A stretch of 56,310 nt of DNA from Nemertoderma westbladi (Eukaryota > Xenacoelomorpha > Nemertodermatida > Nemertodermatidae): NCBI GenBank assembly GCA_032718475.1, contig JAUCBJ010000239.1, positions 1 to 56,310 on the forward strand. Reading direction: 5' to 3'. Below the pieces are notes generated by a model, which did no database searches, was not told the origin of the DNA, and saw only the letters and a program-made list of their open reading frames with translations. The position numbers were made by a program, and so were the translations under genes. Shown here piece after piece: positions 19,902-33,072 of the stretch. Position 1 is the first letter of the stretch. Each line of letters starts with the position of its first letter.

Positions 19902-22100
19902 ATAACAGTTATTGCTTCTGTATTGCAGTAGGCAATAAAGCTGAAGTACCGGTCAACTGGTACCCGCAGTAGACCTGACTGCCTAACTACCCGAACCGGT
20001 ACTTACAGCAGTACAGGTACAGCAGTATTATTCGATTTTGATAATTATATACCGGTAGGTCTTAATAAGTAATCGGGGACGCCTGGCTTTTATTGGGATT
20101 TTACTTAGGCCTATTTCTGTCAGTTTTATTTATTTGTAGGCTAATATTGAGCAGAAGACGTGTAAGCCTGCTCAGATTGTACAGATAATTTGTAGGCTGG
20201 ACTGTTGTCTGACTGTTGTTAAGTCTGAAGAGATTGCGGTGTGTGTAGAGTGTATGTCCGATAAAGTACTAGTTAGGAAAGTAGGGGCTTCCAGTGCTGT
20301 GAGGTAAATCCCCTCGAAAGAATAAGTCGTACTACTCGGTTAGAACGCATACTAACTAACCATTTCGGAGTCTGCATATACTGTAGTTTGTTTAGGCTTG
20401 ATAGTAGTCTGCCAGAGTTTGGTCTGTATTTTGTATGTGTAGTCTGTACGGGTAGCGTAATATTTCTTATTTAGATAATTTGTAGGCTGGATTGTTGTCT
20501 GGCTGTTGTTAAGTTTGAAGAGATTGCGGTGTGTGTAGAGTGTATGTCCGATAAATTACTAGTTAGGAACGTAGGGGCTTCCAGTGCTGTGAGGTAAATC
20601 CCCTTGAAAGAATAAGTCGTACTACTCGGTTAGAACGCATACTAACTAACCATTTCGGAGTCTGCATATACTGTAGTTTGTTTGGGCTTGATAGTAGTAT
20701 GCCAGAGTTTGGTCTGTATTTTATTTGAGTAGTCTGTACGCGTAGCGTAATATTTATTATTCAGAGTTTATGCGATTATTCGCAACATTCACAACCCCAA
20801 GTTTATTCCTACAGTAATTGTGCTTGTTATACATACCGTTATAGTTAAATTAACCCCGGTACTACATCAGGGCTGCTTGGCGTAGGTAAAGACTGGTGAT
20901 TTTGTGCCCCGGTCACTCCAGTAGATACCGTGGTTCTTTTAGCTGTACAAGTATTTCTAACTGCTAGTTATTTGTTGTATAAGTACTTGTACCTAATTGA
21001 GGGTTTAGTGTACAGTGCTTTCCGAAAGTAATTAGTGTGTAGGCAGTATATTTGTGTTGTAAAGTGGTTAATAGGCACGTTGGTTCTGGTAGACCGCGGT
21101 AATTAACTTCTAGGTAGGAACACTCCGTGGTACATAACGTAGTACTTATAGCAATATGGCTATAAGTCGTCAGACGGTGGTATTTTTCCTATCTGGACAA
21201 CGCAGTATATTTACTACTGCTTAGTTATTTTCAAATACCGTAGTATCCTGTCTGTTTGTAATAACCAGATATTCTAACCCTTTGTGAGGCTGGTTTGTAG
21301 ACTTCTTGTAAAATTACCCTAAAAATTCGTACGTGTAATTTTTGTGTTTATTTAGAGATTGTAATCTCACCCCGAATTGTACATAATTTGTAGTATTAAG
21401 TAACTTAGGTAAATTAGAATTATTTGTTTTAGTGTCCAACAAGTAGCACTTCACTGAGAGCGTACCGCTTCTGTGCAGTGACTCCTTCCCAGAAATAATA
21501 ACATTTATTTCAAATATTGACAAAACCCATTATAGGGATATAAATATTATAAATCAACTCAAACCGATTTATAAAATAGTAGGCCTGTCATACATCAATT
21601 AGGTCTTAATGTCAGTTGGACTACTGCTTAAATAACGGTAATCAAGTAAAGTAAAGTAACCAAGTAACCCCAAAAAAAAATTCAGAAATTCAATTATTCT
21701 AAAATAATTGACATACCGGTATTTACGATAGGCTTATTATATTTATTTCTATAAATTTAGGCTGAAATTATATAGCGGTATTCTGTAATTAATTCTAGTC
21801 CATAATTATACTTATATATACTATAAGTGTAAGCTGTATACCGGTATTCACGATAGGCCTATTATATATTTGTATATATTTGTGCTGAAATTATTTACTG
21901 GTATTCTGTGACAAACCTAGTCTGTAATAATACTTATATATATACTATAGGTGTATACCGGTATTCTAATATATTGTATATATATCACATTACATAGAGT
22001 AACGATATCGGTAATTAATTACTAGGCTAACGGTGATACTGAATTACTAGACTTGCTGTAACTGTAATATAGCAGTAGGCATTCAACTATACAATCAAAC
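19902..22100 (+). other. BEL-1 leader with 290-bp tandem duplication
   Basis: This is the untranslated region between the LTR and Gag. The block at 20184-20473 repeats at 20474-20763 with few changes; both start GATAATTTGTAGGCTGG and include AACGCATACTAACTAACC. BEL-2 shows the same duplication in its leader. The right part is AT-rich, with repeated TACCGGTATTC words. It probably carries packaging and primer functions, but no specific site could be recognised. Confidence 0.8.
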
Positions 22101-25100
22101 ATGTCTGACACAAAACAAACACTGTCAGATAGTCTCTTAGAAAGTGCTAGAATGAGTGTTAGACAGGGTCTTAAAAAGATCTGGGACTCAGCTAAGAGTA
22201 TAGAACGTCTGAGACCAAAGTCCAAGTCCACTCCTACTATAAGCAAGGTCATCCCTACAGTAGTAGTGTCAGACCCTAGGCTAGTAGAGCACCATAGGTC
22301 TATCATAGGCACTAGGGCTCAAGTTAAGCGGGACCAAGAAGCAGCAGAACAGCAGCAACACTCGAGCCGAGAACTTATTTCTCAGCGGCCCGACAGCTCC
22401 AGTAGTACGGATACTGTAGAGCTGACACCCGAGCGCGGAGCAAAGATGGCAGATGCGGTTTATTCGGATCCCCTTCTCATCCTTCCTGCAGCCGTACTCA
22501 CTAGGGTATTGATTGCGGTGGAGGAACACCAGATTGATTGGGCGAGAAGTAAGCGATCGACCAAGGATAGTTATGCGGGATATACAAGGGAAGAACTGAA
22601 GTCTATTGTCGAGTCGCAATGGAACTTCCCCGGACCCGGACTCCCGTTTGACTTATCGGAAGCTGCCTGGGAAGACATACACAAGATGGGAGTGACAAAA
22701 GAAACCAGCGATCCAGCTGTGTGGAAGAGGTCAGCAGCCGGATACGTACAGGGATTCTTCAGCTCTATGGAGCGATTAGAGGAACAATTGTTTCGACAAC
22801 CACAAGGACCTCAAGAGCAGGGAGAGCTGCTTTATCAAGTTAGAATTCTAAGAATCAGACTAATCTTATCTGCCTTTGAGGAGGCTTCGAAAAGAAGACA
22901 AGACACGTCGTTGCAAGTTGCCGTAAAGACTTGGTTTCAGCGGGTGAGTCTCCAAGTTCAAAGAACTGCCCCGTGGAAATCTCAGTTGGATGAGCGCTCA
23001 ACCCATGGAGAATCAACAGACGCTACCTTTTCCCAAGTGGAAAGCGAAGAGACAGCAGAGAAACCGCATAAGAGGGATGCTATTGACATCTATCTGTCAG
23101 ACTATCAATGATTTGTAGGTGACGAAGAGTTGAGGAGACGGCTGGATGGACTTAGCCCTAATAGTGAAGGAGCCAAACTTGTGTTGGACGCAATCGATGC
23201 GGATATGTTAGCTGCGAACCAAGCTAAATTCGATGAAAGCATCCGCATCGTTAAGGTTCAAGAGGAACAAGTAAGGAAAAAACGTATAGAAGACAGAAAG
23301 ACAGCAGCAGCGGCAGAAGCAGAAGCGGAAAGAAAGGCAGCAGAAGTGGAAAAGAAAGCGGCAATGGCAGCGGCAGAAGCGGAAAGAAAGGCAGCAGAAG
23401 TGGAAAAGAAAGCGGCAATGGCAGCGGCAGAAGCGGAAAGAAAAGCGGCCGAAGCGGAAAGAAAAGTGGCCGAAGTGGAAAGAAAGGCGGCAATGGCATC
23501 GGCAGAAGCAGAAAGAAAAGCGGCAGTGGCAGAAGCAGAACGGAGGGCATCTGAAGAGACAACACAACTAGAGTTGGAAAATCTTCAAGAGAGGCAGGAC
23601 AACTTCAATAAACAGTTAACAGCTAGTCAAATGCAGATGATGAGTCGATCTACTCCCAAAAGACAGGGATTTACATCCTCTGATGAAGGCGATACCACCG
23701 ATCCTGAAGGCAGAGGAGATAGATCTCGTCTAAGTAGGCGTAGAAGAATGTCCCACTGTCAGAAATTGCCTGATTTGCCCCCAGCTGTTAGAAGGCAACT
23801 AGCTAGCACGGACTTAGGTAGTACAGAACCCACAGACCAAATAATTAAAATAGAAAGACTCCCTACTATAATAGATGAGCCTGAAGTAATTAGGCCTGTT
23901 CTCGAAGCCACCCCTTCGGTGATAGAGACACCTGTACTCCCAGAACCTACCTCTAAATTGCCTTTGCACAGCACTAAGCTACCTGTGCCCCACAGAACCA
24001 TCCCTGAAAATGTTCATGTCCTGGACTCCGAGCGAAATATTAATGATTTGTCGCCCGTTGTCCCTCATCCGCCCGCTACAACGTTGGCGGCTCCCGCTTC
24101 GGCGGTCGAGTGGGTGGATGAGAGACGACGGGGGATGGATCTCCTGCTCGGGCAGATGCAGGAGACTGTTCAGCAGTTCAAGGGCACAGTAAGGGAAAGT
24201 AGGTTAGAGTTGCAAGAAGTGCAGCAAAGTATCGCGTTAGAACGCGATAAATTAGTAAATACCCAAAGAGGTATACCACCACCCCCGGTAACAATGTGTC
24301 AACCTGTTAGGTCTGAAGTATCTCATGCGCAAGGTGTGGAGCCTACACGCATCTATACTGCTAGTGAAGTGGAAACTCCTATAGTAAACCCTATTAAGGG
24401 TAATTATAAACCTGTTGACAATGATATTCCATAAAGACTTGATAATAATCCGAGAAATTTATATACCGATAACTCGATATTAAATAACACGATGGCCCAA
24501 GAAAGTTTTATGCGTCAAATGGCTAGAACCGAAGCCCGTCAAGCGGTCAAGGTGGGAGAGATCGTCAAGTTCAATGGAGATGAGATGAAATGGTTACCTT
24601 TTAATGAATATTACAAAGATAACATACAGAACTCTGTGCTATCTAACGGAGAGAAACTGAGATTCCTCATCGAGTGCTTGGAAGGATCTCCCAAGTTAAT
24701 GGCGTTAAAGTTTATTGGACATCCAGATGGATTAAGACAAGTTTGAGATACACTGAACATCAGGTATGGTAATAGGACTAACATAGCTAGGTATTTATAT
24801 GCGAAATTAATGGCGCCCCAAAAGTTTCTTAGCAGCGGGATTATAGAGTTTTCCGACGAGATTCAGGAGATCTGTAGACAACTAGATTGGTTAGGTAAGT
24901 CTCATGAATACCAGAATTCTATGGTTGTAGGAGCCTTAGTATCTAATTTGCCCAAGGGCGGAGTAGGTACACGCTGGGACAAGACAGTGTTATATATGAT
25001 GGAACAACAACGAAGAGATCCTACCATGGCTGATCTCATGTCATTCTTAGATGGAGAGGTAAAATTACAGCTCCTAAAGCAGTCCAGAGAGAAGACACCG

Positions 25101-27047
25101 GAAAATAAGGTAAGTGAGAAACCCGTTTCTAGGAGAAAGGTAATACCAGTGTGTTATACAGACGACGGCGAAAGCCAGGCTTCTCAAGAGGAAGACAGCG
25201 GGAAAGACACTGAAAGATCTTACTATGACAACAAAGCGCCTAAGGACGTAAGTAAATTCAAGTCTCGAACCAATGACAGGAGAGAACAGGTAAGAAAAAC
25301 TCCTCCTACGTCTCCTAAGAGAATTCATGTAAGAAAGCCCGAGGAAAGAACGAGTGTGCACAACGTTACCCAAAGTAAGGTAAGTAACATCAAACCAAAA
25401 TGTGTGCTGTGCGACGGGCCCCACCGTTTAAGTGCGTGTGATGAATTCCTAAAGAAATCATTAAAGGATAGACGGGAAGTCATGTGGGATAAGCGGTTGT
25501 GTTATAATTGCCTCAGACAAGGACACCAACGGCGAACCTGTTACTCCGACGCAAGGTGTGCGAAGTGCGGCGCAAAACATCATATCTTGTTGCACACTGA
25601 ATTCGAACGAAACAGCCCGAGTCAGGTAAGTGAGTCCGAACTACATGTCCAATTCAGTGATGTGAACGACACTGACCAAAGTTCTGAGATGGAAGGATTC
25701 TATACGGACGAATTCTCCGACGAAGACGAATCCTGTTACATGATAAATACCGCAGTGTATCGAGCACTTACGTATGAAAAGGACACCGACAGCGAGCTCA
25801 CCCTAACTACTTCTGACCGACAACCATCTTGGAAAGCACCAACTTCCAATGTAGGAATCCGAGAATTTCCCGTAGTGCAGCTAAGGGTCCACGGACCTAA
25901 AAGGAGTTATATAGTGAACGCCCTCCTTGACTCCGGTAGCACAGGAACATTCATCGACAAAGAACTAGCCGAAGACATCTTTGCTGGACAACCCAAGTTC
26001 CGAACTAAATTAAACATGTCAGGAATTATGCAGGTTTGGAAATCTACAGTAATAGCGGATTATTATGTAGGTGCGTTGTCCACCCCCCAGGATGAACTAG
26101 GAGAACATAGTATAAGGTCAGTAAAAATGGTAGCGATAAAGAACTTCGCCACCAGCCAAGTAGAACCTTATAACTGGGATGAGGACGATTCCACCCAGCA
26201 GCTTAATATACCTAGATTCAACACGGATTACCCTGGAGTGCAAATACTCATTGGCCAAAATGCGCATGAAGCGCTTGAGACATTGGAGAAACGGCCTGCT
26301 CAACCGCAACCATTACAAGCCTATGCGGGAAGAACTAGAGTAGGTTGGTACTTTACTGGCCCTTCCCGTAGAACTCTAATGGAAAGGTTACCAAAAGAAC
26401 GGGTATACCAAGTAAGTGAATGGGAAGCGGAGAGCAGTGAGGTAGACGACCCAACTGAGGGAACACCATACTCCTCAGATAATGACGATATTAACTCCAA
26501 TGTAGATCAATGGAGATATTGCCCCGAGACGATTAATCTAGCCGACATCGCTTCCAGAGGAGCAACTCCTCAAGAACTGACAGATACTCCAGACTGGTTA
26601 GGTGGACCCGACTTCCTAAGTAAAGAGGATGAATGGCCTCCTCATCTTACCACGGCTGAGATTAGACAAGCCAAGGGAGCGGAGAAAGACAAACCTAAAA
26701 CCCGGACGTGTAAATCAAGGTTATTTAAACCCGTGATAGATCTGTCTGTATTACACATTGCCAGGGACGACGCTGTGGATCTAAACTCCCCCACCGCTAA
26801 CCGATCTGTTGTGGAGATCAGAGAGAGAGACTGGAGATCTGGAACACCAGACGTCTCGCCGGGACTCTCACCTCTCCTGCCGGGAGTGATGGACCACTAT
26901 AGATCCTGGAATCGGCTTTGTAAGGCCGTCGTGTATTTGAAGCGATGTTTCTATCGTCACTATTCCAGGACGAAGAGGAAACCTGGAATTGTCTTCGAGA
27001 CACAGCAGCTCAATCGCCCAGTTGGTCGTTTATGTTTACTGGAATGA
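22101..27047 (+). pseudogene. BEL-1 Gag-protease, broken by three in-frame stops
   Basis: One reading frame runs from ATG 22101 to the stop at 27045-27047, with internal stops at 23109-23111, 24432-24434 and 24744-24746 and no frameshift between the pieces. The order matches the intact BEL-2 protein: an N-terminal Gag domain, an E/R/K/A-rich coiled coil (about 23290-23550), a DUF1759-like Gag region (about 24530-24960), CCHC-type knuckles (about 25400-25590) and a DUF1758-type aspartic protease with LLDSGSTGTFID (about 25923-25960). It then jumps straight to an RNase H end remnant (INLADIASRGATPQ, GPDFLSKEDEWPPHL). Unlike BEL-2 it keeps the connector to integrase, with YRSWNRLCKAVVYLKRCF, and ends at an integrase C-terminal remnant (RPVGRLCLLE). 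No reverse-transcriptase motif is present. Confidence 0.9.
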
Positions 27048-28779
27048 GACCGAGAACTGTCCGGAAACTATGGAAGGCAAGATACTCTTCCCACGACCAC
27101 CTCCCTAATCCAACAAACATCTAGGGACTCCCCAACGTAACAGCGTCTGGAGTGGGTGTGTGACTATATTATTTTATATTTGTTTTTATTATTTGATATT
27201 TATGTATGTATTATTATGTAATTTTATTATAATCGTTTTCTTTAATTTTATTTAGTAGAATGTTATTTTAGCGATTATTTAGTAGATTAGTGCAATATAT
27301 ATTCGTGTTTATTACTTAATTACTTATATATTATATATTTAGTGCGACGGCAAGAAATAATTCTTTTTCTCTTTCCTTACTGTCCGTATTACATTATAAA
27401 TACGTGACTACAGTAAGATGAAATATCCGTACTTATTAAAGTACAATAAAGCTCCTACTATATTCAAGTATTATTGGTAAAGTAGAGTATTAGGAATGCA
27501 AAATTCAGATCCTCGTGTCTCGGCTAAACCAAGCTCTGGGTAGACCTTGGAAACGACTTGCCTCTTCTCACTGACATTGCTTCGTGCGATATTGCTCTCA
27601 TACCGTATATTAAATAATACATATAGTAGCGTGATGTCCCTTTAACAGTAGCGTACAACGCAAATAAATCTGTTAAACCCTTTGACCATCTGCAATTCTA
27701 GTCGATTAAGATATTGCGGCACCCACTGATATACTTGAAAGACAAAATTCTAGAACCAGTGGTTAACGTCCCCAGACAAGTTCTGGAATGAACTGGTGCC
27801 CATCCTAAATATTAACTATTAATATTTATAAAATCTGCCAAATTTTAGATCCTTTAAAATTCTAGTCTATTAAGATATCGTAGCACTTACCGATATTCTT
27901 AAAAAGATCAATTTCCTAGAATCAAGGATCCCAGTCCCCAGACATGTTCTGGAATAAAATTGTGTCTATTTAATATTAAATAATAAAATTTACGGGAATA
28001 AATTTAAATTCATCTTTTAATGAATTTGATAAATTGTCATTTTTATACAATTTATAACATTCCCAAAATTCCATAAATTAATAGATCATGGGAGCGGAGA
28101 TTCACTCTATTAAGTATATTAGTGTGCGAGAATCTCCAATATATAGTCAATAGCCGACAAAATTCATAAAATCATGCATAAAGAGGAATATTGACAATTA
28201 AAGAATTACTATTAAATAGCATCCCAGATCTGTATGCATGGGAATTACCCTAATTCTACCACTAGCTTTCCATAATGTCACCATGGCAACAACCACGCTA
28301 GAATTAGAAGTGAGTTAAAAGAACAATAGAAAGCTTGCCCCATTGAATAGCATAGGGAACAAATAGCACACTGCTAGTATCCAAGGATACATAATAATAA
28401 CGTGACATTCTGGAAGGCACTTGACTAACGGACAAATGGCACGAATGTGTATAATTTGTGACAGTTGTGTGGAATGTGTGCGTTTATAGGTGAATGTTAC
28501 TACTAAAGTGTGTTTACAGTAGCGAGTCGCAATTGTGAAAGAAGCCCTAACTCTTCAGTAAGAACCTGAAGTAAATCTAAGCCTTTGGGACGGACGGTGG
28601 AGTGACTCGTGCTGGTTGTTGTAGTCGTTGTGCAGCTACGACGTTGGCGATAGGCACATCGGCGAAAGTACACCAGCGCTGAGGATCTCGCACTGTCCGG
28701 GGGCAGAGAGGGGTAGGCAGCGACGCCCGCTCGCCTAAATATAAACTCATTATAATATGGATAAACTTATATAGCAGAT
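27048..28779 (+). other. BEL-1 inter-ORF region with 164-bp direct repeat
   Basis: About 1.7 kb separates Gag-protease from ORF2 and is conserved in BEL-2 (36594-38207). It includes two units 164 bp apart, starting at about 27695 and 27859. Both contain ATTCTAGTC, TTAAGATAT and GTCCCCAGACA. No reading frame is supported. A GC-rich section just before ORF2 (28570-28730, with CTGTCCGGGGGCAGAGAG) could serve a separate ORF2 transcript, for instance as a splice acceptor region, but this is speculation. Confidence 0.6.
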
Positions 28780-30267
28780 ATGATTGAGTTGATAGAAGAT
28801 GATCTTGGTATCAGGGAGCGATATACTCTACCTTTACAAGCGTTTGTTGATAGCTTGATACGCGGCGACGCTGGTCCAACTACTACGGAGGACGATGGTC
28901 GTTATATCGAACCGCCAATGTCCCAAGAACAACTTACGCGTGAATTGGACTATAGAAAATTCACCGCTCGCTATACGCATCGTAATGGTACGTATATGGA
29001 CTTCTTAACTACTGGTCATCCTATCGACCTACACGATACGAACGATATAGACACCGAAAGGGAAATGGTTTTATTTAAATATCATACCCAGCGGAAGCGG
29101 AACGATAAACCGAGAATGGAACACGAGAATTCTATTCGAAACAGACTCGAAAGAGAAGACGTTGAAGAGCCGGATAAACGCAGCGACTTCAACGATTATC
29201 TGGAATTCCTGAGAGAAACATATCTCAATATTGCCAGTCAACAAAATCTAGAAACTCGATATCCTCCAGGTATATATCATGATCCTATGATAGAACTCAA
29301 ACGACTCTATTTCACTATGATGTATCTTACCGCCGATCGACCGCTACCTGTCATCCCAGATAGCTTCGAACAGATGGAGGAATACTGTAAAACCGTATAA
29401 ATATCACCCGCGTTTCCCCTACAAGACGTGCGTCTTTGGTATTATTGCGATGAATGCCCAAGACCCAACTAACAAACGGAAAGACATAAACATCCGCGGA
29501 GACGTTGCTTTAAACACGGTTTTACTCGCTATATTTACGGGAGTTTCGAGCGAAACTTGTTCGATGTATCACCTACGCTCGTTCGATTCAAACGATCCTT
29601 AAATAAACCTATGATCAGAGTTCCGGAATACTCGGTCAGACCTCCTCATTCCCTAGTTAGACCTCAGACTCTTGATCCTAATAGTATCACGGATCCTCCC
29701 GAGCTGTACTCACTGCTCAAAGATCTAGTGTTACCTGAACAATATTCGCCCATCTTACCTAGTCGGATTGGGACGCGGACATTTAATATCGCCATTCAAC
29801 CGTATCATCGTCCCTGTTTAACCCGATATAACCTGTCACCGAGGCGGAGGAGAGAGTTGTACGAAACGCGTTGGACACTATTCGTCAAAAGATCGGAAAA
29901 TGAACCTACAATTGTTTAGAGAAACGTAAATTGCAGTAGCAAGTCCAAGCAGTAAACGAATTAACTTTATCTCAGTTCGATCAGGAAATTCAGAATCTCT
30001 AAGAAGATATCGAACTTGGACGACCCTATTCTCTGCAAGAGTTTTGGACGAACGCATTCAACGATAAGCGGAGGAAAATCAGCTCGAGGAGAAGCATATT
30101 GAAATGGACGAGACATCGACCGTAACCCTAAACCTTCAGATGCAATTGTATTGCACCCTTTACCCAAGGGTTATAGCCCTCCTAGTAAAGTGGCTCGCCC
30201 CAAAGAGAAAAGGACTCTTGCTAGCCTCAAAAAACTGCGTAAACGCCGTCCGCGCAAGAAAAACTAA
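28780..30267 (+). pseudogene. BEL-1 ORF2, unknown protein, decayed
   Basis: I do not recognise this protein. A single frame of about 495 codons runs from ATG 28780 to TAA 30265-30267. It is interrupted by in-frame stops at 29398, near 29470 and 29917, and by more in the last third. The first 206 residues are open (MIELIEDDLGIRERYTLPLQ at the start, PPMSQEQLTRELDYRKFTA, HRNGTYMDFLTTGHPIDLHD). A Cys/His-rich spot (YYCDECPRPN) lies near 29450, and the open piece 29557-29919 is rich in Pro and Arg. The last residues match BEL-2 and are strongly basic (KRTLASLKKLRKRRPRKKN). No signal peptide or membrane segment is visible, so it does not look like an envelope protein. Its place between pol remnants and the 3' LTR and the basic tail suggest a nucleic-acid-binding accessory protein. 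Confidence 0.7.
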
Positions 30268-30336
30268 CTGTTTAGAGTATTTTTATATTTTAGAAACTGT
30301 GATTTTTTATATTTTATAGAATTAAATCCCATTTTC

Positions 30337-30345
30337 TGGGAGCGG
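30337..30345 (+). other. BEL-1 polypurine tract
   Basis: TGGGAGCGG lies directly before the TGTAAAGG start of the 3' LTR, where plus-strand priming occurs. BEL-2 has the same GGGAGCGG next to its 3' LTR. Confidence 0.7.
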
Positions 30346-31500
30346 TGTAAAGGCTTTTGCGGATCTAGCTAGTTATTTTCCCCGCAAAGTACTCTGTAGG
30401 TGTTTTAGTGGATATAAAGAGCCATTTCTTCTGTATGTGTGCTTTAGCGGACATAACTAGCTGTGTACTTTAGCGGACATAACTAGCGATCTTATGTCGC
30501 AATAAGCCAAAATCCTCTTGATACAGTGTAGTTACCATGACGACATCTAACAGCTGATATGTCCACGTGTAACATTTCTTTGTTCTTTGTTCTCTCTTTG
30601 TTCGGTCGACCAATCAGAGCGTTTTTTGACTCTGTGTTGGAGATTGTATACAGAAACTCATGAATTGAGTCAGTATGTGTATTTTGTCCACAGCCAGAAG
30701 ACCGGCTTTGGAGTTGCTGTGTTTCAGGCTTTAGCTAAACATTAGTAGGCTTTGGTCATAGAAACGTATAACTGTTATCAAACCAACTCAGTACATATGC
30801 ATTATGCTTTCACCGCATTATTTCACTGCTATTTATGGTTTATTCGGTTATTAATTATATCAGTTGATGGAATCTTGTTATATTTGGATAATATCTATAA
30901 ATAATCAGAAAACCCCAATCTTCTTGATATACTGAAGGTTAGAGAGACCGGTTACATATAACAATTGCGACTTACATTAAAGTGGTTTTGGAGTGAATCT
31001 AATGCTATTTCATAGGCACTACATGAGTCGTTTGCTGTTCTCTTTATATGTGAGTAAAATTAGTGAAGGTCGGCAGATCGGTGTGCAGCATTGTGCAGTA
31101 GTGTGCATGATTGTGACTGATAACAAAGCATCTCCTAAAGTATGCGCTTTATACGTGAATCCATAGCCATCCCGTTGTGTCTAGTGTAAGTCATAACTCT
31201 GTTTACATATTTAGAGCGCCACGTCCTAGAGGAACTGTTAATATTTCCCGAAAGTGAATAATATTGGTCAGAGATTATATATTAACAATCAGTCGAATAA
31301 TACAGTAGGCCTACACCGCAATAAGGTCAAAGCCTCCGAATCCAGTCTCCCGGGTATATCCAGCGGGTGAATGGTCGCGCATAGACTGGCTTCGGCTAAT
31401 GTAGTGTATCAAATACTCGTCATAGGCTAAAGTCGATTTATAATCTAGAAGACATCCAAATTTGGCAGGTTAAACTGCTAAAGGTCTGAAAGCGCGAACA
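30346..31500 (+). repeat. BEL-1 3' LTR (1155 bp)
   Basis: Same termini as the 5' LTR. It carries a 4-bp insertion near 30395 (CTGTAGGTGTTTTAG against CTGTGTTTTAG) and at least five substitutions. It is followed at once by AGCAT and the continuation of the LINE. Confidence 0.95.
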
Positions 31501-32050
31501 AGCATACTTTCATTATATGGGATTCCTGATGAAATTATTGCAGCATTAAGATCAGTATACGATGATTCGACAACATGTGTCTACTGTTGACGGTGACACA
31601 GAACCATTTAAAGTGTTATGGGGAGTCCTCCAGGGAGACACACTTGCGCCATTCATGTTCATAATTGTGGTTGACTATATTCTACGCATGTCCTTAGATC
31701 ATCATATAATGATGATGGGGTGATGGTTTCTCCACCTACTGGCTCCAGAAGTGGAGGAAATCTTGCCAAGTACCTAACTAATCTAGACTTTGCTGATGAC
31801 TTAGGAGTACTCTCAGAATCACTAGAGGGAACCCAACGGCTCCTCAGGTCATTAGAACAGGTTGCTTCTAGTGTTGGTCTTTTTATTACCTCCAAAAAGA
31901 CCAACATTTTGACAGTTAACTTTGAAAGACCTCAGCAAGTCTCTGACCGGATGCTATGCTTGAGCATGTGGACGACTTGTGTTACCTGGGATCATGGATC
32001 CGTAAGTCAGGTGAGAACCTTCGAATACGCAAGGGAAAGGCATGGGCAGG
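31501..32050 (+). mobile_element. LINE copy B, segment 2 (reverse transcriptase core, decayed)
   Basis: The text resumes exactly where 18750 left off, at the palm domain after the DFFKAFDS region. The piece contains the equivalent of GVLQGDTLAPF near 31620 and, in frame from 31720, YLTNLDFADDLGVLSESLEG with the FADD active site. It then has GLFITSKKTNILTVNFERPQ. It ends in LRIRKGKAWA at about 32045, where a poly-G-bearing element begins. Frameshifts make it non-functional. Confidence 0.85.
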
Positions 32051-32724
32051 TCCGTATTTAGGGGGGGGGGGGGGGGGGGGGGCGAAGGGCGAATGGCACA
32101 AGGCCCCCCACCACACGGGGCCCCCCACCACGATCCCACAACTATAGGGATCGACCGAACTATAGGAGCCGAACCGGAACCGAACTGAAACCGAACAGGC
32201 AATTTTGAATTTTGCCACTTATTTTTCTCAATATACAGTATATGAAAAACAGAAAGTTCGTGTTAAAAACAGCAAATATTTTTGAAGCTTATGAAATTAT
32301 ATTTTTTTCACTATCGATTGTTCCATTTTTTGATCAGCTGGAATGTTTTTATAGGGCCTACTGATATAAACAGGAACATGCTTCAAATATCTAATTTCCA
32401 AGTCTAATACGTATATAGGGATGTGAGTTTTCCTAAAATATGTTTTTCAAGGAAATTTTCGGAAAAGTACATTTCATCCGTAATTACAGTAAGCCTACGA
32501 CCACAAGAGACAAGACAACGAACCACCTAAACGCATCTAAGCGGGAATCCCTCGTTTCTAGTATTTACTCTACTTATGTTTTACTATATGATTTCAGAAT
32601 GTGCTAAATAAATAATTAATAAAATAGGAAATTTCCGGAAAATGTATAGGAAATTTCCGGAAAAATGCATAGGAAATTTTGGGAATTTCCAAACATTTCC
32701 TGACTCACATTTCCTACTAATATA
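32051..32724. mobile_element. Unidentified insertion beginning with poly-G
   Basis: GGTCCGTATTTA followed by 22 G (32061-32082) and GGCCCCCCACCAC-type words interrupts LINE copy B. This opening resembles the ends of small DNA transposons, but I cannot name the family or find its other end. It may be the part between 47172 and 47212. Near 32630-32700, GGAAATTTCCGGAAAA is repeated three times. Confidence 0.45.
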
Positions 32725-33072
32725 TCGTCACCTTCAAGGCAGAACCCCCTAAGTCGATTTTTTTCGATTTTCATGTTTTTGACTTTTTGGGTAATTCGAT
32801 ATCGGCTTTTTCGTCTGGCAGAACCCCGAAGCTTTTCTACCAGCCATTTTTGAGTTATAAGCCAAAGACAGTTCCCCGTAACTTATGCCCACTTCGAGGC
32901 AGAACCCCACAAGTCAATAATTGGCTTGCAAAACACCGTAAATTCAAGTATATGAAATTCAGTCCACCTGGCAAAACCCCTTAAATCAGAAATAACAACC
33001 TGTAAAACTCCTTAAATCAGAAACAATAGCCTGGCAAAACCCCGTAATTTATCATTTATATACTGGTTTGTA

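Larger units (their letters stand above)
18751..31500 (+). mobile_element. BEL-1: BEL/Pao LTR retrotransposon, non-autonomous
   Basis: This 12,750-bp element is bounded by LTRs starting TGTAAAGG and ending GCGAACA, with AGCAT duplicated outside. In order it holds the 5' LTR, a 2.2 kb leader with a 290-bp tandem duplication, a Gag-protease frame with three internal stops, a 1.7 kb non-coding stretch, a decayed ORF2, a purine tract and the 3' LTR. Reverse transcriptase, most of RNase H and most of integrase are absent. It sits inside LINE copy B in the same orientation. Confidence 0.93.

Noticed and set aside
23208-23567. Antisense frames rich in Leu/Pro or Cys/Phe opposite the Gag coiled coil
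   Set aside because: They are shadows of the repeated E/R/K/A codons on the other strand.
28780-30267. ORF2 of the BEL elements as an envelope gene
   Set aside because: No signal peptide, no membrane-spanning segment and no cleavage site are visible. The Cys/His knuckle and basic tail point to nucleic-acid binding.
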